Part shown: one piece after another, positions 36,775 through 48,634 of the stretch | Numbering within the stretch: the first letter of the stretch is position 1 | Layout of the letters: every line of letters starts with the position of its first letter | From: Delphinus delphis | Lineage: Eukaryota > Chordata > Mammalia > Artiodactyla > Delphinidae | Assembly (NCBI RefSeq): GCF_949987515.2 | Contig: NC_082684.1 | Location: forward strand, 46,590,006-46,654,005 | DNA: 64,000 nt | Direction: 5' to 3' | Program-made: the position numbers and the translations under genes | The notes under the pieces: generated by a model | What the model saw: the letters and a program-made list of their open reading frames with translations, nothing else | What the model was told of the DNA's origin: nothing | Databases searched by the model: none

Positions 36775-36860
36775 CAAGGTTTCATTAGTCCCGTTCTACA
36801 GATGAGAAAACTAAGGCTCAGAATTAAGTGACTAGCCCAATTCAAAATCCATACTCTAAG
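36775..36860 (-). repeat. MIR fragment (minus orientation)
   Basis: TTCTACAGATGAGAAAACTA, AGGCTCAGAATTAAGTGACT and AGCCCAATTC match the reverse-complement MIR core. Confidence 0.7.
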
Positions 36861-37109
36861 AATCCTCTACACATATCCCCTCCTATGGATATAAATAAAT
36901 GGTTACCTGGTAAGACCTTCTTTTCCTATCTCAGTCCTTCCTTCTCCCCCATACAGCAATGCTGAGAGCAACAAAGCTGCCTTTGGCTGATGATGCCATC
37001 ATGTGGCCAAAATGGAAATTGTCTGAACCAAACTTTGCCTCACCTCTCCCATTTTTGCCTCTCAGAGAATCATGCATATATTACAAAGCTTTCCCAAAAG
37101 TGTACACAG

Positions 37110-37149
<40 letters not shown>
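37110..37149. repeat. (CA)20 microsatellite
   Basis: Uninterrupted CA dinucleotide run of about 20 units. Long enough to be polymorphic in populations. Confidence 0.98.
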
Positions 37150-37155
<6 letters not shown>

Positions 37156-37194
37156 CATCTTTTAACTTTCTTCTTCTTCCCTCCTCATTCTCAG

Positions 37195-37765
37195 CACACC
37201 CCTGCCTAAAAGTCTTCTTGGGTTCTCTATCATCTCTGCAGGATTAAGTCAAATTCCTTAGCTGGCAAAGTCCTGCACACACATGACTTCTGTTTTAACT
37301 TCTCTTTCTTAGATCCCAGCATTCTACATCTTTTGAGCTACTCTGAACTCATTATTTCTTGCACACAACAAGGCCCTTTCATAAGACAATGTTTTTATAA
37401 ATGCTATCTCTTCTGCTTGGAAAACACCTTCAAGCCCGCTCTCTACAATCCTTTCTACATACTGAACCAACTCCTATTCACCCTTCAAAACTCAAACATA
37501 TCTCCTCTGCAGTGGAGGCTTCCCTGACTCCTCCAGGCAATTAGCTGTACATTCACAATGCTCCCAGAACCTCTCCCCTACCCTTTTTATTCCTATATCT
37601 ATGCTCCTGTACCTGTGATATGGTATTAGTCATTTACTCAACACTCGGTATCTATGCACCAGGCATTGGAATACAGTAAATTACCTTTGTATTCCCACTG
37701 CATAACACAGGGCCAGGAAAGTAGTAGGCAGTCAGTAAATGTTTGTTGAATGAAAAAGTGAAAGG
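37195..37765 (+). repeat. LINE-2 (L2) 3' region
   Basis: CTCTTCTGCTTGGAAAACAC, AACTCCTATTCACCCTTCAA, GAGGCTTCCCTGACTCCTCC and AGTAAATGTTTGTTGAATGA follow the L2 3' consensus in order. Ancient and non-coding. Confidence 0.8.
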
Positions 37766-38738
37766 AGACTGGGCCGGACTGAAGCTAGACTGGGCCCAGC
37801 GTGAGGCATCAGGTGAACAAATTTCGTTTTAAGGCCAAACAAGCAGGTTAACCTTACCCAAGATAATCGTGAATTACAGTGGCCACTGCAAGAACTTTTA
37901 ACCTGGATAAGCTTTTCAACTTATGAGGTGCCCTAGAGAAAAATGGTTCTTGGCCAAGCACTCACTAAAAACAGAAGAGGGAAAACTACTTTTCTGCCTC
38001 TTCATGACCTTCTGGTGGCCAGGATAAGACCACCTGGGACATCCCACTCACTCCAGAGCCTGCAGAATCCTGGGGAAAACTGGCAGAAGAAAGCAAAGGC
38101 CGTGTGGCTGACAGGGTCTTGCTGCTCCGGCTGGGTGTCAGGGCTGAGCCTCTCAGGTGGGAGAGCCGAGTTCAGGACACTGGTCCCACAGAGACCTCCC
38201 AGCTCCACGTAATATCAAACGGCGAAAGCTCTCCCAGAGATCTCCATCTCAACACAAAGACCCAGCTCCACTCAATGACCAGCAAGCTACAGTGCTGAGC
38301 ACCCTATGCCAAACAACTAGCAAGACAGGAACACAACCCTACCCATTAGCAGAAAGGCTGCCTAAAATCTTAATAAGGTCACAGACACACCAAAACACAC
38401 CACTGGACACGGTCCTGCCCACCAGAAAGTCAAGATCCAGCCTCATCCACCAGAACACAGACACTAGTCCCCTCCACCAGGAAGCCTACACAACTCACTG
38501 AACCAACCTTAGCCACTGGGGGCAGACACCAAAAACAATGGGAACTATGAACCTGCAGCCTGTGAAAAGGAGACCCCAAACACAGTAAGTGAAGCAAAAT
38601 GAGAAGACAGAGAAACACACAGCAGAAGAAGGAGCAATGTAAAAACCCACCAGACCAAATAAATGAAGAGGAAATAGTCTACCTGAAAAGGAATTCTGAG
38701 TAATGATAGTAAAGATGATCCAAAATCTTGGAAACACA

Positions 38739-39484
38739 ATGGAGAAAATACAAGAAACATTTAACAAGGACCTAGAAGAACTAAAGAGCAAACAAACAAT
38801 GATGAACAACACAATATATGAAATTAAAAATTCTCTAGAAGGAATCAATAACAGAATAACTGACGCAGAAGAATGGATAAGTGACCTGGAGGATAAAATA
38901 GTGGAAATAACTACTGCAGAGCAGAATAAAGAAAAAAGAATGAAAAGAATTGAGGACATTCTCAGAGACCTCTGGGACAACATTAAATGCACCAACATTC
39001 AACTTACAGGGGTCTCAGAAGAAGAAGAGAAAAAGAAAGGGACTGAGAAAATATTTGAAGAGATTATAGTTGAAAACTTCCCTAATATAGGAGAGGAAAT
39101 AGTCAATCTAGTCCAGGAAGCGCAGAGAGTCCCATACAGGTTAAATCCAAGAAGAAACACACCAAGACACATATCAAACCATCAAAAATTAAATGAAAAG
39201 AAAAAATATTAAAAGCAGCAATGGAAAAACAATAAATAACATACCAGGGAATCCCCATAAGGTTAACAGCTGATCTTTCAGCAGAAACTCTGCAAGCCAG
39301 AAGGGACTGGCAGGACATATTTACAGTGATGAAAGGGAAAAACCTACAGCCAAGATTACTCTACCCAGCAAGGATCTCATTCAGATTCGATGGAGGAATT
39401 AAAACCTTTACAGACAAGCAAAAGCTAAGAGAATTCAGCACTACCAAACCAGCTTTACGACAAAGGCTAAAGGAGCTTCTCTAG
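38739..39484 (+). pseudogene. L1 ORF1 pseudogene (RNA-binding chaperone)
   Basis: The first 158 codons from the ATG at 38,739 are open and show a coiled-coil-like heptad region (LEELKSKQTMMNNTIYEIKN) and the start of the RRM domain. A stop at 39,210-39,212 separates this from the C-terminal domain, which continues to the natural end ELL-stop near 39,484. In active L1s, ORF1p trimerises and coats the L1 RNA. Confidence 0.88.
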
Positions 39485-39542
39485 GCTGGAAACACAAGAG
39501 AAGGAAAAGACCTACAATAACAAACCCAAAACAATTACGAAA

Positions 39543-42500
39543 ATGGGAATAGGAACATACATATCGATAATTACCTTAAATGTAAATGGATTAAATGGTC
39601 CAACCAAAAAACATAGACAGCCTGAATGGATACAAAAGCAAGATCTGTATATATGCTGTCTACAAGGCACCCACTTCAGACCTAGGGACACATACAGACT
39701 GAAAGTGAGGGGATGGAAAAAGATATTCCATGCAAATGGAAATCAAAAGAAAGCTGGAGTAGCAATTCTCATATCAGACAAAATAGACTTTAAAATACAG
39801 ACTATTACAAGAGACAAAGAAGAACACTACATAATGATCAAGGGGTCAATCCAAGAAGATAGAGCAATAGTAAATATTTATGCACCCAACATAGGAGCAC
39901 CTCAATACATAAGGCAAATACTAACAGCCATAAAAGGGGAAATCGACAGTAACACAATCATAGTAGGGGACTTTAACCCCCCCCACTTTCACCAATGGAC
40001 AGATCATGAAAAACGAATATAAATAAGGAAACACAAACTTTAAATGATAAATTAAACAAGATGGACTTCATTGATATTTATAGCATATTCCATCCAAAAA
40101 CAACAGAATACACTTTCTTCTCAAGTGCTCCAGGATAGATCATATCTTGGGTCACAAATCAAGCCTTGGTAAATTTAAGAAAACTGAAATCGTATCAAGT
40201 ATCTTTTTTGGCCACAACGCTATGAGACTAGATATCAATTACAGGAAAAAATCTGTAAAAAATACAAACATATGGAGGCTAAACAATATACTACTAAATA
40301 ACCAAGAGATCACTAAGGAAATCAAAGAGGAAATCAAAAAATACCTAGAAACAAACGACAATGAAAACACGAAGAACTAAAACCCACGGGATGCAGCAAA
40401 AGCAGTTCTAAGAGGGAAGTTTATAGCAATACAATCCTACCTCACGAAACAAGAAACATCTGAAATAAACAACCTAATCTTACACCTAAAGCAACTAGAG
40501 AAAGAAGAACAAAAACCCCCAAAGTTAGCTGAATGAAAGAAACCATAAAGATCAGACCAGAAATAAGTGAAAAAGAAATGAAGGAAACAATAGCAAAGAT
40601 CAAGAAAACTGAAAGCTTGTTCTTTGATAAGATAAACAAAATTGATAAACCATTAACCAGGCTATTCAGGAAAACAAGGGAGAAGACTCCAATCAATAGA
40701 ATTAGAAACGAAAAAGGAGAAGTAACAACTGACACTGCAGAAGTACCAAAGATCATGAGAGATTACTACAAGCAACTATATGCCAATAAAATGGACAACC
40801 AAGAAGAAATGGAAAAATTCTTAGAAAAGCACAACCTTCTGAGACTGAACCAGGAAGAAACAGAAAATATAAACAGACCAATCACAAGCACTGAAATTGA
40901 GACTATAATTAAAAATCTTCCAACAAACAAAAGCCCAGGACCAGATGGCTTCACAGGCGAATTCTATCAAAAATTTAGAGAAGAGCTAACACCTATCCTT
41001 CTCAAACTCTTCCAAAATATAGCAGAGGGAGGAACACTCCCAAACTCATTCTATGAGGCCACCATCACCCTGATACCAAAACCAGACAAAGAGGTCACAA
41101 AGAACGAAAACTAAATGCTAATATCACTGATGAACATAGATGCAAATATCCTCAACAAAATACTAGCAACACAATCCAACAGCACAGTAAAAGGATCATA
41201 CATCACGATCAAGTGGAGTTTATCCCAGGAATGAAAGGATTCTTCAATATATGCAAATCAATCAATGTGATAAACCATATTAACAAATTGAAGGAGAAAA
41301 ACCATATGATCATCTCAACAGATGCAGAAAACGCTTCTGACAAAATTCAACACCCATTTATGATAAAAACCCTCCAGAAAGTAGGCATAGATGGAACTTA
41401 CCTCAACATAATAAAGGCCATATATGACAAACCCACGGCCAACATCATTCTCAATGATGAAAAATTGAAACCATTTCCTCTAAGATCAGGAACAAGACAA
41501 GGTTGTCCACTCTCACCACTATTATTCAAAATAGTTTTGGAAGTTTTAGCCACAGCAGTCAGAGAAGGAAAAGAAATAAAAGGAATCCTAATTGGAAAAG
41601 AAGAAGTAAAGCTGTCACTGTTTGCAGATGACATGATACTATACATAGAGAATCCTAAAGATGCTACCAGAAAACTACTAGAGCTAATCAATGAATCTGG
41701 TAAAGTTGCAGGATACAAAATTAATGCACAGAAATCTCTTGCATTCCTATACACTAACGATGAAAAATGTGACAGAGAAATTAATGAAACACTCCCATTT
41801 ACCATTGCAACAAAAAGAATAAAATACCTAGAAATAAACCTACCTAAGGAGACAAAAGACCCGTATGCAGAAAACTATAAGACACTGATGAAAGAAATTA
41901 AAGATAATACAAAGAGATGGAGAGATATACCATGTTGTTAGATTGGAAGAATCAACATTGTGAAATTGACTATATTATCCAAAGCAATCTACAGATACAG
42001 AGCCATCCCTATCAAATACCAATGGCATTTTTCACAGAACTAGAACAAAAAATTGCACAATTTGTAAGGAAACACAAAAGACACCGAATAGCCAAAGCAA
42101 TCCTGAGAAAGAAAAACGGAGCTGGAGGAATCAGGCTCCCTGACTTCAGACTATAATACAAAGTTACAGTAATCAAAACAGTATGGTACTGGCACATAAA
42201 CAGAAATATAGATTAATGGAACAGGATAGAAAGCCCAGAGATAAACCCACACACATATGGTCACCTTATCTTTAATAAAGGAGGCAAGAATATACAATGG
42301 AGAAAAGACAGCCTCTTCAATAAGTGGTGCTGGGAAAACTGAACAGCTACATGTAAAAGTATGAGATTAGATTCACTCCCCAACACCATACACTAAAATA
42401 AGCTCAAAATGGATTAAGGACCTAACTGTAAGGCCAGACACTATAAAACTCTTAGAGGAAAACATAGGCAGAACACTCTATGACATAAATCACAGCATGA

Positions 42501-43600
42501 TCCTTTTTGACCCACCTCCTAGAGAAATGGAAATAAAAACAAAAATAAACAAATGGGGCCTACATCGACAGACGAATGGATAAAGAAGATGTGATACATA
42601 TATACAATGGAGTATTACTCAGCCATAAAAAGGAACGAAATTGGGTCATTTGTAGAGACGTGGATGGATCTAGAGACTGTCGTATGGAGTGAAGTAAGTC
42701 AGAAAGAGAAAAACAAATATCAGATATTAATGCGTATATGTGGAACCTAGATAAAAGGTACAGATGAACCAGTATGCAGGACAGAAATTGAGACAGAAAT
42801 GTAGAGAACAAATGTATGGACACTAAATGGGGAAAGCAGCGGGGGGTGGGGGGGTGGTGTGATGAATTGGGAGACTGGGATTGACATGTATACACTGATG
42901 TGTATAAAATGGATGACAGGATAAGAACCTGCTGTATAAAGAAATAAATAAAATTAAATTCAAAAACAAAACAAAAAAAAAACAAATGGGGCCTCATGAA
43001 ACTTAAAAGCTTTTGCACAGCAAAGGAAACCATAAGCAAGACCAAAAGACAACCCTCAGAATGGGAGAAAATATTTGCAAATGAAGCAACTGACAAAGGA
43101 TTAATCTCCAAAATTTACAAACAGCTCATGCAGTTCAATATGAAAAAAACAAACAACCCAATCCAAAAATGGGCAGAAGACCTAAATAGACATTTCTCCA
43201 AAGAAGATATACAGATTGCCAACAAACACATGAAAGGATGTTCAACATCACTAATCATTACAGAAATGCAAATCAAAACTACAATGAGGTATCACCTCAC
43301 ACCAGTCAGAATGGCCATCATCAAAAAATCTAGAAACAATAAATGCTGGAGAGGGTGTGGAGAAAAGGGAACCATCTTGCACTGCTGGTGGGAATGTAAA
43401 TTGATACAGCCACTATGGAGAACAGTATGGAGGTTCCTTAAGAAACTAAAAATAGAACTACCATACGACCAGCAATCCCAGTACTGGGCATATACCGTAA
43501 GAAAACCATAATTCAAAAAGAGTCATGTACCACAATGTTCACTGCAGCTCTATTTACAACAGCCAGGACATGGAAGCAACCTAAGTTCCACTGACAGATG
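39543..43600 (+). pseudogene. L1 ORF2 pseudogene (endonuclease + reverse transcriptase)
   Basis: The segment 39,543-40,022 is the endonuclease N-terminus (ITLNVNGLNGP, VGDFN). The conserved QETH catalytic motif reads QGTH, so the metal-binding glutamate is lost. Reverse-transcriptase pieces follow at 40,533-41,114 and 41,213-41,941, with FADDMILY at about 41,621-41,644 retained. The C-terminal part is at 42,996-43,511. Stops or shifts occur near 40,022, 40,380, 41,114, 41,941 and 42,156, plus a nested insertion at 42,562. Confidence 0.9.
42562..42979 (+). mobile_element. L1 3' end nested inside the L1
   Basis: A 5'-truncated L1 tail (starts ACATCGACAGACGAATGGAT; contains TTACTCAGCCATAAAAAGGA, GGTGGTGTGATGAATTGGGA and CTGCTGTATAAAGAAATAAA; A-rich tail). 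It is inserted into ORF2 with a perfect 15-bp target-site duplication AAACAAATGGGGCCT at 42,547-42,561 and 42,980-42,994. Its 3'UTR differs from that of the host L1, so it belongs to a different L1 subfamily. Confidence 0.95.
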
Positions 43601-44151
43601 AATGGATAAAGAAGATGTGGCACATATATACAATGGAATATTACTCAGCCATAAAATGAAACAAAATTGAGTTATTTGTAGTGAAGTGGATGGACCTGGA
43701 GTCTGTCATACAGAGTGAAGTATGTCAGAAAGAAAAACAAATACAGTATGCTAACACATACATATGGAATCTAGGGGGAAAAAATGCTTCTGTAGAACCT
43801 AGGGGCAGGAGAGGAATAAAGACGCAGACATAGAGAATGGACTTGAGGACACGGGGAGGGGGAAGGGTAAGGTGGGACAAAGTGAGAGAGTGGCATGGAC
43901 ATATATACTACCAAATGTAAAGTAGATAGCTCGTGGGAAGCAGCCACATAGCATAGGGAGATCAGCTCGGTGCTTTGTGACCACCTAGAGGTGTGGGATA
44001 GTGAGGGTAGGAGGGAGACACAAGACGGAGGAGATATGGGGATATATGTATATGTATAGCTGATTCACTTTGTTATAAAGCAGAAACTACCACACCATTG
44101 TAAAGCAATTATACTACAATAAAGATGTTAAAAAAAAAAAGAAAAAGCGAA

Positions 44152-46520
44152 AGAAAGAACTACAAACAAGATCTTATCCAGGAAATATCATCAGGAAAGC
44201 CTATACTCTTCTGCTTTCCTTTTACTCAATTTATGATCTAAAAAATCAACTAAGGTATGGCATACCTATACCATGGAAACCAAAAACCATAAAAACATAG
44301 GACCCACATCTTTGCCCTCTAATGAGAGTAAATACACCCACAAGCCCTTTTCAATCTCCACAACTAATTTTGTCTTTAACACTACCATTTCAGATAATCC
44401 TTTCTCTTGTATTTAATTATAAGTAGAGTAACAATCTCTTTGCCATTTATTTACTACAAACATACGCAGTTTCCCCACAAAATATGCACTGTTTTGTGAA
44501 TTAATAAACTTGTGGATTCACTTGTGAATCTCCATTTATTACACTATCTCCCCTGGAAAAAATATTTCAAGTTCAAATGACAAAAGTCCTAAACTAGTGC
44601 CACACAATCTTCTTTGAAGATTTCCAAGTAAACTCAGCGGGTTCCATCTTTAGGTATCAAATGACATTTTAGCACCAAAAACAGGCAGCTACAAACTGAG
44701 ACTGGCCAGAAATCTCAATGTTAACCTGGGCTGGTGGCTGAAGGGCACGTATCTAAGGTTATGAGCGTTCTGGAAACAAGCCTCTACTTTACAGAGCTGA
44801 GCATGACCAGTACCCACTGACCAAATCCGGAGTGAAACACACACACACACACAACACACAAACAAATCCACAAGGACTAACTCAACCATGTTCTTTGGAT
44901 CTCAGATGACCATGAACCTGAGGCAAAGGATGAAGCAGTGAACCACTAGAATCTCAGTAAATGCTAAATTTAAGAGAACAAAAAGTTAGTATCAAAATAC
45001 ATCCCATGGATCTCAAATAAACCATGTTTAATGTGAAGGATTATCTATTTAAAGTTAGTCCTGTAGAAAACAGAGCCAAGTTTGCACTGTTAGTAATTTT
45101 TTGGTTGTTATACTGAGGTCAAGCCCCAGATATGAATTTCGTTTTCATGCACCAAGTTTTAAAATCTCTGAACACCAGAAGAAATACATGTTTGTTTAAT
45201 TGATGATTACAAAATAAAGTAAGTCACACATGATGATTTTGGTATAGGAAACCTCAGCCGGCCAATAAATGAGTCATTCTAAACAGCCTAGTTTTCTGAA
45301 TGGGTAATAGCTTCACATGCCAAAAGAGCTCTGGAGGTTAATTACCTTGAGTGTTAATATTTGCAACGTTTATGGCATATTTCCCTCTCTTCTCAAAGAG
45401 TGTATTTAAAAATTTATCTTTTTTGGTAGTTCACTCTCATTAATGGTAAATAGCAATTACGGATTTATGTTATTACAAAGTAATGTCTGCAAGTCCGATT
45501 GAGGGTTCCTACCTTAATATTCCCAAACCTTCAGAGCTTCTGTTCCCAACTCTCGTATCTAAAGTTATAATTTTTCTGTTTCTTTCCTAGCTGTCAAGCT
45601 GTCAGGGGTCACTTTTCACCATTGGTTACAGCAACTCCTCACCCCATTCTAAATGTGCTACCCCATATATTCTATGGATCATTTTTCAAATAAAATAAAG
45701 TTAGGATTGTTATCTAAAATAAGAGTAAGTTCTGAAAGAGCATCTGAAGCATTCTCCCAGACTTTATGCCATCTATTCCAATGCTGAGTAGGCATTTTTG
45801 CCCCTTGCCTGGTCCTTGGCTAGATTCCAGATACGTAAGGGAGCTGTGCTCCAGACAGGCTTTCTACGACAAATCTTGCTGTTCCTTGTGATCCCTTAAT
45901 GCAGAAGTAAACCAAACCATCACATGACCTCACTAATAAACTTCTGTCCTGGCCACATAACAAAAAGTGCAAAGTTTCCAAGGAAGCAAAATATCCAGGT
46001 TGAAAGGTTAATCCAGAAACTGGAAAATGGTCCCTATCTTACATAATGGTTATGGTTTCACATATCTACAGCATTTAGCATCATGAATAGGTAGGCAGCT
46101 TACACAAATAAGTATGGTTAAAAAAGATTTTTTGAGGGGAAAAATAACCAAATTATGTTGTTAAACTCATAGGAGTTCAATTTTTTTATTGGTTTATTAA
46201 AGTAAAAGATTTTTAAGCTAAGCAACTTCTTTTTAATTCCATACATCTAATGGCTTCACTTACTAAACGGATGGCTGCTATGTTGGGAAAAGTCTCCTCC
46301 TTTACTCAAAGGGAAAAAATGTTCCTCTAACATTTGAGTAACCTAAGGATTAATTATCATTGTTTTAAACAGCCCCTACAAGCAATGAGGTCAAGCATTC
46401 AACATAAATCACTGTACTTAAATTCTGTGCATTCTATAAAACGCAAAAGTTTATATAACCTTGCTTGTCAAACCTGAAAAAGCAAAATCAAGCAGGTGAT
46501 CCACGCTACCCTGTCACATT
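44152..46520. other. Intronic DNA, no gene recognised
   Basis: About 2.4 kb without a recognisable repeat or gene, apart from a short interrupted CA run at 44,838-44,865. The sequence looks unique and AT-rich. Confidence 0.5.
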
Positions 46521-46541
46521 AAGAATGGAAGTACGGAAGTA

Positions 46542-46743
46542 GGGCTTCCCTGGTGGCGCAGTGGTTGAGAGTCCACCTGCCGATGCAGTGGACACGGGTT
46601 CGTGCCCTGGTCCAGGAAGATCCCACATGTCGCGGAGCGGCTGGGCCCGTGAGCCGTGGCTGCTGAGCCTGCGCGTCCGGAGCCTGTGCTCAGTAACGCG
46701 AGAGGCCACAATGGTGAGAAGCCCGCGTACCGCAAAAAAAAAA
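46542..46743 (+). mobile_element. CHR-2-like SINE
   Basis: Full-length CHR-2-like SINE with a short poly(A). The flanking target sequence AAGAATGGAAGTA occurs at 46,521-46,533 and again from 46,742. Confidence 0.93.
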
Positions 46744-46759
46744 GAATGGAAGTAAAGAG

Positions 46760-46952
46760 GGACTTCCTGATGGTCCAGGGGTTAAGACTCCAAGCTCCCA
46801 GTGCAGGGCGCCGGGGTTCGATCCCTGGTCAGGGAACTAGATCCCGCATGCCACAACTAAATAAGATCCAGCCCACGGCAACAAAGATCCCCCGTGAGGC
46901 AACTAAGACCGGCGCAGCCAAATAAATAAATATTAAAAATAATAATAATAAT
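46760..46952 (+). mobile_element. tRNA(Glu)-derived SINE (intermediate length)
   Basis: GACTTCCTGATGGTCCAGGG head, B-box GGTTCGATCCC, GGCAACAAAGATCCCCCGTG body, and a GCAGCCAAATAAATAAATAT tail followed by an AAT microsatellite. Target-site duplication AATGGAAGTAAAGAG is perfect at 46,745-46,759 and 46,953-46,967. Confidence 0.93.
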
Positions 46953-46967
46953 AATGGAAGTAAAGAG

Positions 46968-48249
46968 AGCAGGTCATCAGTTATCCTAGTTATGTTTCCA
47001 CACCCTTACGAAGGAGACTGGCCTTTCAGCTATTTATAAACATAGAACTGAAAGGGAAGGGGGCCCTGCCACTGCCACCCTTGTGAGTAACCAACAGGGT
47101 GGGCTGTTCGGCTCAGGCTGAATCCGTGGGACCTGTGGGATCTCCCTCAGGATGGCCCACCACACTAGGCAGCACCGGATCCTCTGGGTGCAGTCCTGTC
47201 TGGTCAGGAAAAGGGCTGTGAGGATTTCCAGCAGTCACTGCCAGCCTATGATTCTATATATGGAAACATCCCATCCTAGTGTTTCCAGCACCACGGGCAC
47301 CACACCAGGGAGGAGGAGGGAGGAGCAGGCCAGCCCTCCTCTTGCTGTGCTGCCGGCACACTCACTTTCGTGTCTCCCAGGCCCTGCTGCCCTGGACTGG
47401 ACCCTGTCATCAAATGGCAGCCCAGCCCTCTGCTGAGTCTTGCAGGCTGGCGGCTCTAACATGGAACAGCTGGAAGAGGACCCTGCATTCTTTTCTCTGT
47501 GTAAACACTGGGGGCTCTGTTCACCCTCCTGCTGCAGCATGAACTAAAGAATTTTCCCCATGCAACATTACAACCAACAGACCTTTCCCCATCCCCCATC
47601 CTCACCTCCCACCCCCAGGCCCGGATATAATTTCAGTCTGTCACCACCCATGCTAGCAAACAGCAAACTGCTGAACCTTTCAGTACATTCACTTTCTATG
47701 CTAGTCGAGGTGTCTGTAAATACACTAGCAGGGTAATAGGAAACAATTCTGTTACGCTCAATAAAGTTTCCTGACAAAAGCATTAATGACCCTGATTCAT
47801 GCCTGCTCCCTATGAGACCCTTTCTACAAGATGTATATCAATATAAATAATGTCGTGATAGTTAAGTATAACCACGTAGTATACGAACTGCAAATATGTT
47901 AATAGTCTATAGCATCACCTACAAATTATTCTGAAGACAGAGCTCTAAAATTGGAATATCCGTGGGGAAAAATGAACACAAAATTGGATTTTCATGTATT
48001 CCTCATACAGCCTCATCAAAGCTTGTCTTCTGAAGGGCAGTCCCAGGCTTCTTCATGTGTTGCTGAAATCCAAAGAGCCACGTTGCCCAAAAGAAGAAAG
48101 GGGGGGGGGAAGAGCCCAGAAAATCCAGACTCTACGTGACCTGACTTACTTATTTCCCAGGAAACTGCATGAGAGAAAAATCAATCATTCATGCTACGGT
48201 AGCTACCACATGGAATGGACTGAGGGAGTTGACAGTGGGCAAAAAAACG
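46968..48249. other. Intronic DNA just downstream of SAMD4A exon 1
   Basis: No recognisable interspersed repeat. A G-run near 48,102 interrupts otherwise unique sequence. Open frames at 47,152-47,540 on both strands overlap and look spurious. Confidence 0.5.
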
Positions 48250-48438
48250 AAGCGGCCAGCGGAGGTTAGTGGGTGGCAGGGCCTGGGGCGGGGGCCGGTG
48301 GCGGGAGACGCCAAGGACCCAGGGGCCTCGAGGTTCTGTCGCCACGGACCAGCGGTCGGGGGGCGGGGCCAGGCCCGAGGCTGGGAAGGGGGGGAGGGCG
48401 TGGACAGGACAGCGGGACGGCGGCTGCCGCGCACTTAC

Positions 48439-48634
48439 CGGGACTGTTGGCCTCGCCTTCTAGGACGTGCAGCTCGGTGCAGTCGGCCAGCGAGTGCTCC
48501 AGGCAGAGCTGGAGGAAGCGGGCCTGGGTCTGGCTCACGCGCTTGAGCAGCGACAGCAGTGCAACAGTCTGCTCGCACTCGTTCCAGCCCTTAAACCAGC
48601 CCGCCAGCACCCCGACCTGGTCGCGAAACATCAT
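48439..48634 (-). CDS. SAMD4A: SAMD4A (Smaug1) first coding exon
   Basis: Reading the minus strand from the ATG at 48,634 gives 65 codons plus one base. The exon ends at a strong donor whose GT is at 48,438-48,437, with intron start GTAAGTG. The peptide begins [20 protein letters not shown] and continues through [16 protein letters not shown] to [10 protein letters not shown]. This matches the N-terminus of vertebrate Smaug1. The paralogue SAMD4B differs in the later part (it has an asparagine/isoleucine-containing segment after LADC), so SAMD4A is preferred. Smaug proteins are cytoplasmic RNA-binding repressors that recognise stem-loops through a SAM domain and recruit deadenylation and translational repression machinery. 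This exon encodes only the N-terminal Smaug-homology segment; the SAM domain lies in later exons outside the window. The start is two consecutive Met codons preceded by CTAACC. No upstream CAT (minus-strand ATG) was found for about 400 bases. The donor is phase 1, so the next exon must begin by completing a Gly codon. Confidence 0.93.

Larger units (their letters stand above)
38095..44151 (+). mobile_element. Near-complete LINE-1, inactive
   Basis: An L1 in plus orientation, antisense to SAMD4A. It holds a 5'UTR remnant (homologous to the other long L1 from about 38,095), ORF1 (38,739 onwards), ORF2 (39,543 onwards) and a 3'UTR ending AATAAAGATGTT plus A-tail at about 44,140. It is broken by many stops and frameshifts and interrupted at 42,562-42,979 by a second L1 tail. 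The exact 5' boundary is uncertain by up to about 100 bases, and no target duplication was found. Confidence 0.92.
1..48438 (-). other. SAMD4A: SAMD4A intron 1 (5' part)
   Basis: Everything downstream, in gene orientation, of the SAMD4A donor at 48,438 is intron. I find no second SAMD4A exon in the 48 kb that follows, so the acceptor is beyond position 1. A very long first intron fits a gene of this type. The sequence is mostly interspersed repeats of several ages. The exon assignment is seen directly; the intron extent is inferred. Confidence 0.85.

Noticed and set aside
37110..37149. CRISPR-like or satellite array
   Set aside because: A plain CA dinucleotide run with no spacers.
38739..39212. 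L1 ORF1 as a functional gene
   Set aside because: Open for about 158 codons only; a stop cuts off the C-terminal nucleic-acid-binding domain.
44152..46520. Hidden SAMD4A exon in the repeat-poor intronic stretch
   Set aside because: No open minus-strand segment with flanking AG and GT and Smaug-like sequence was found.
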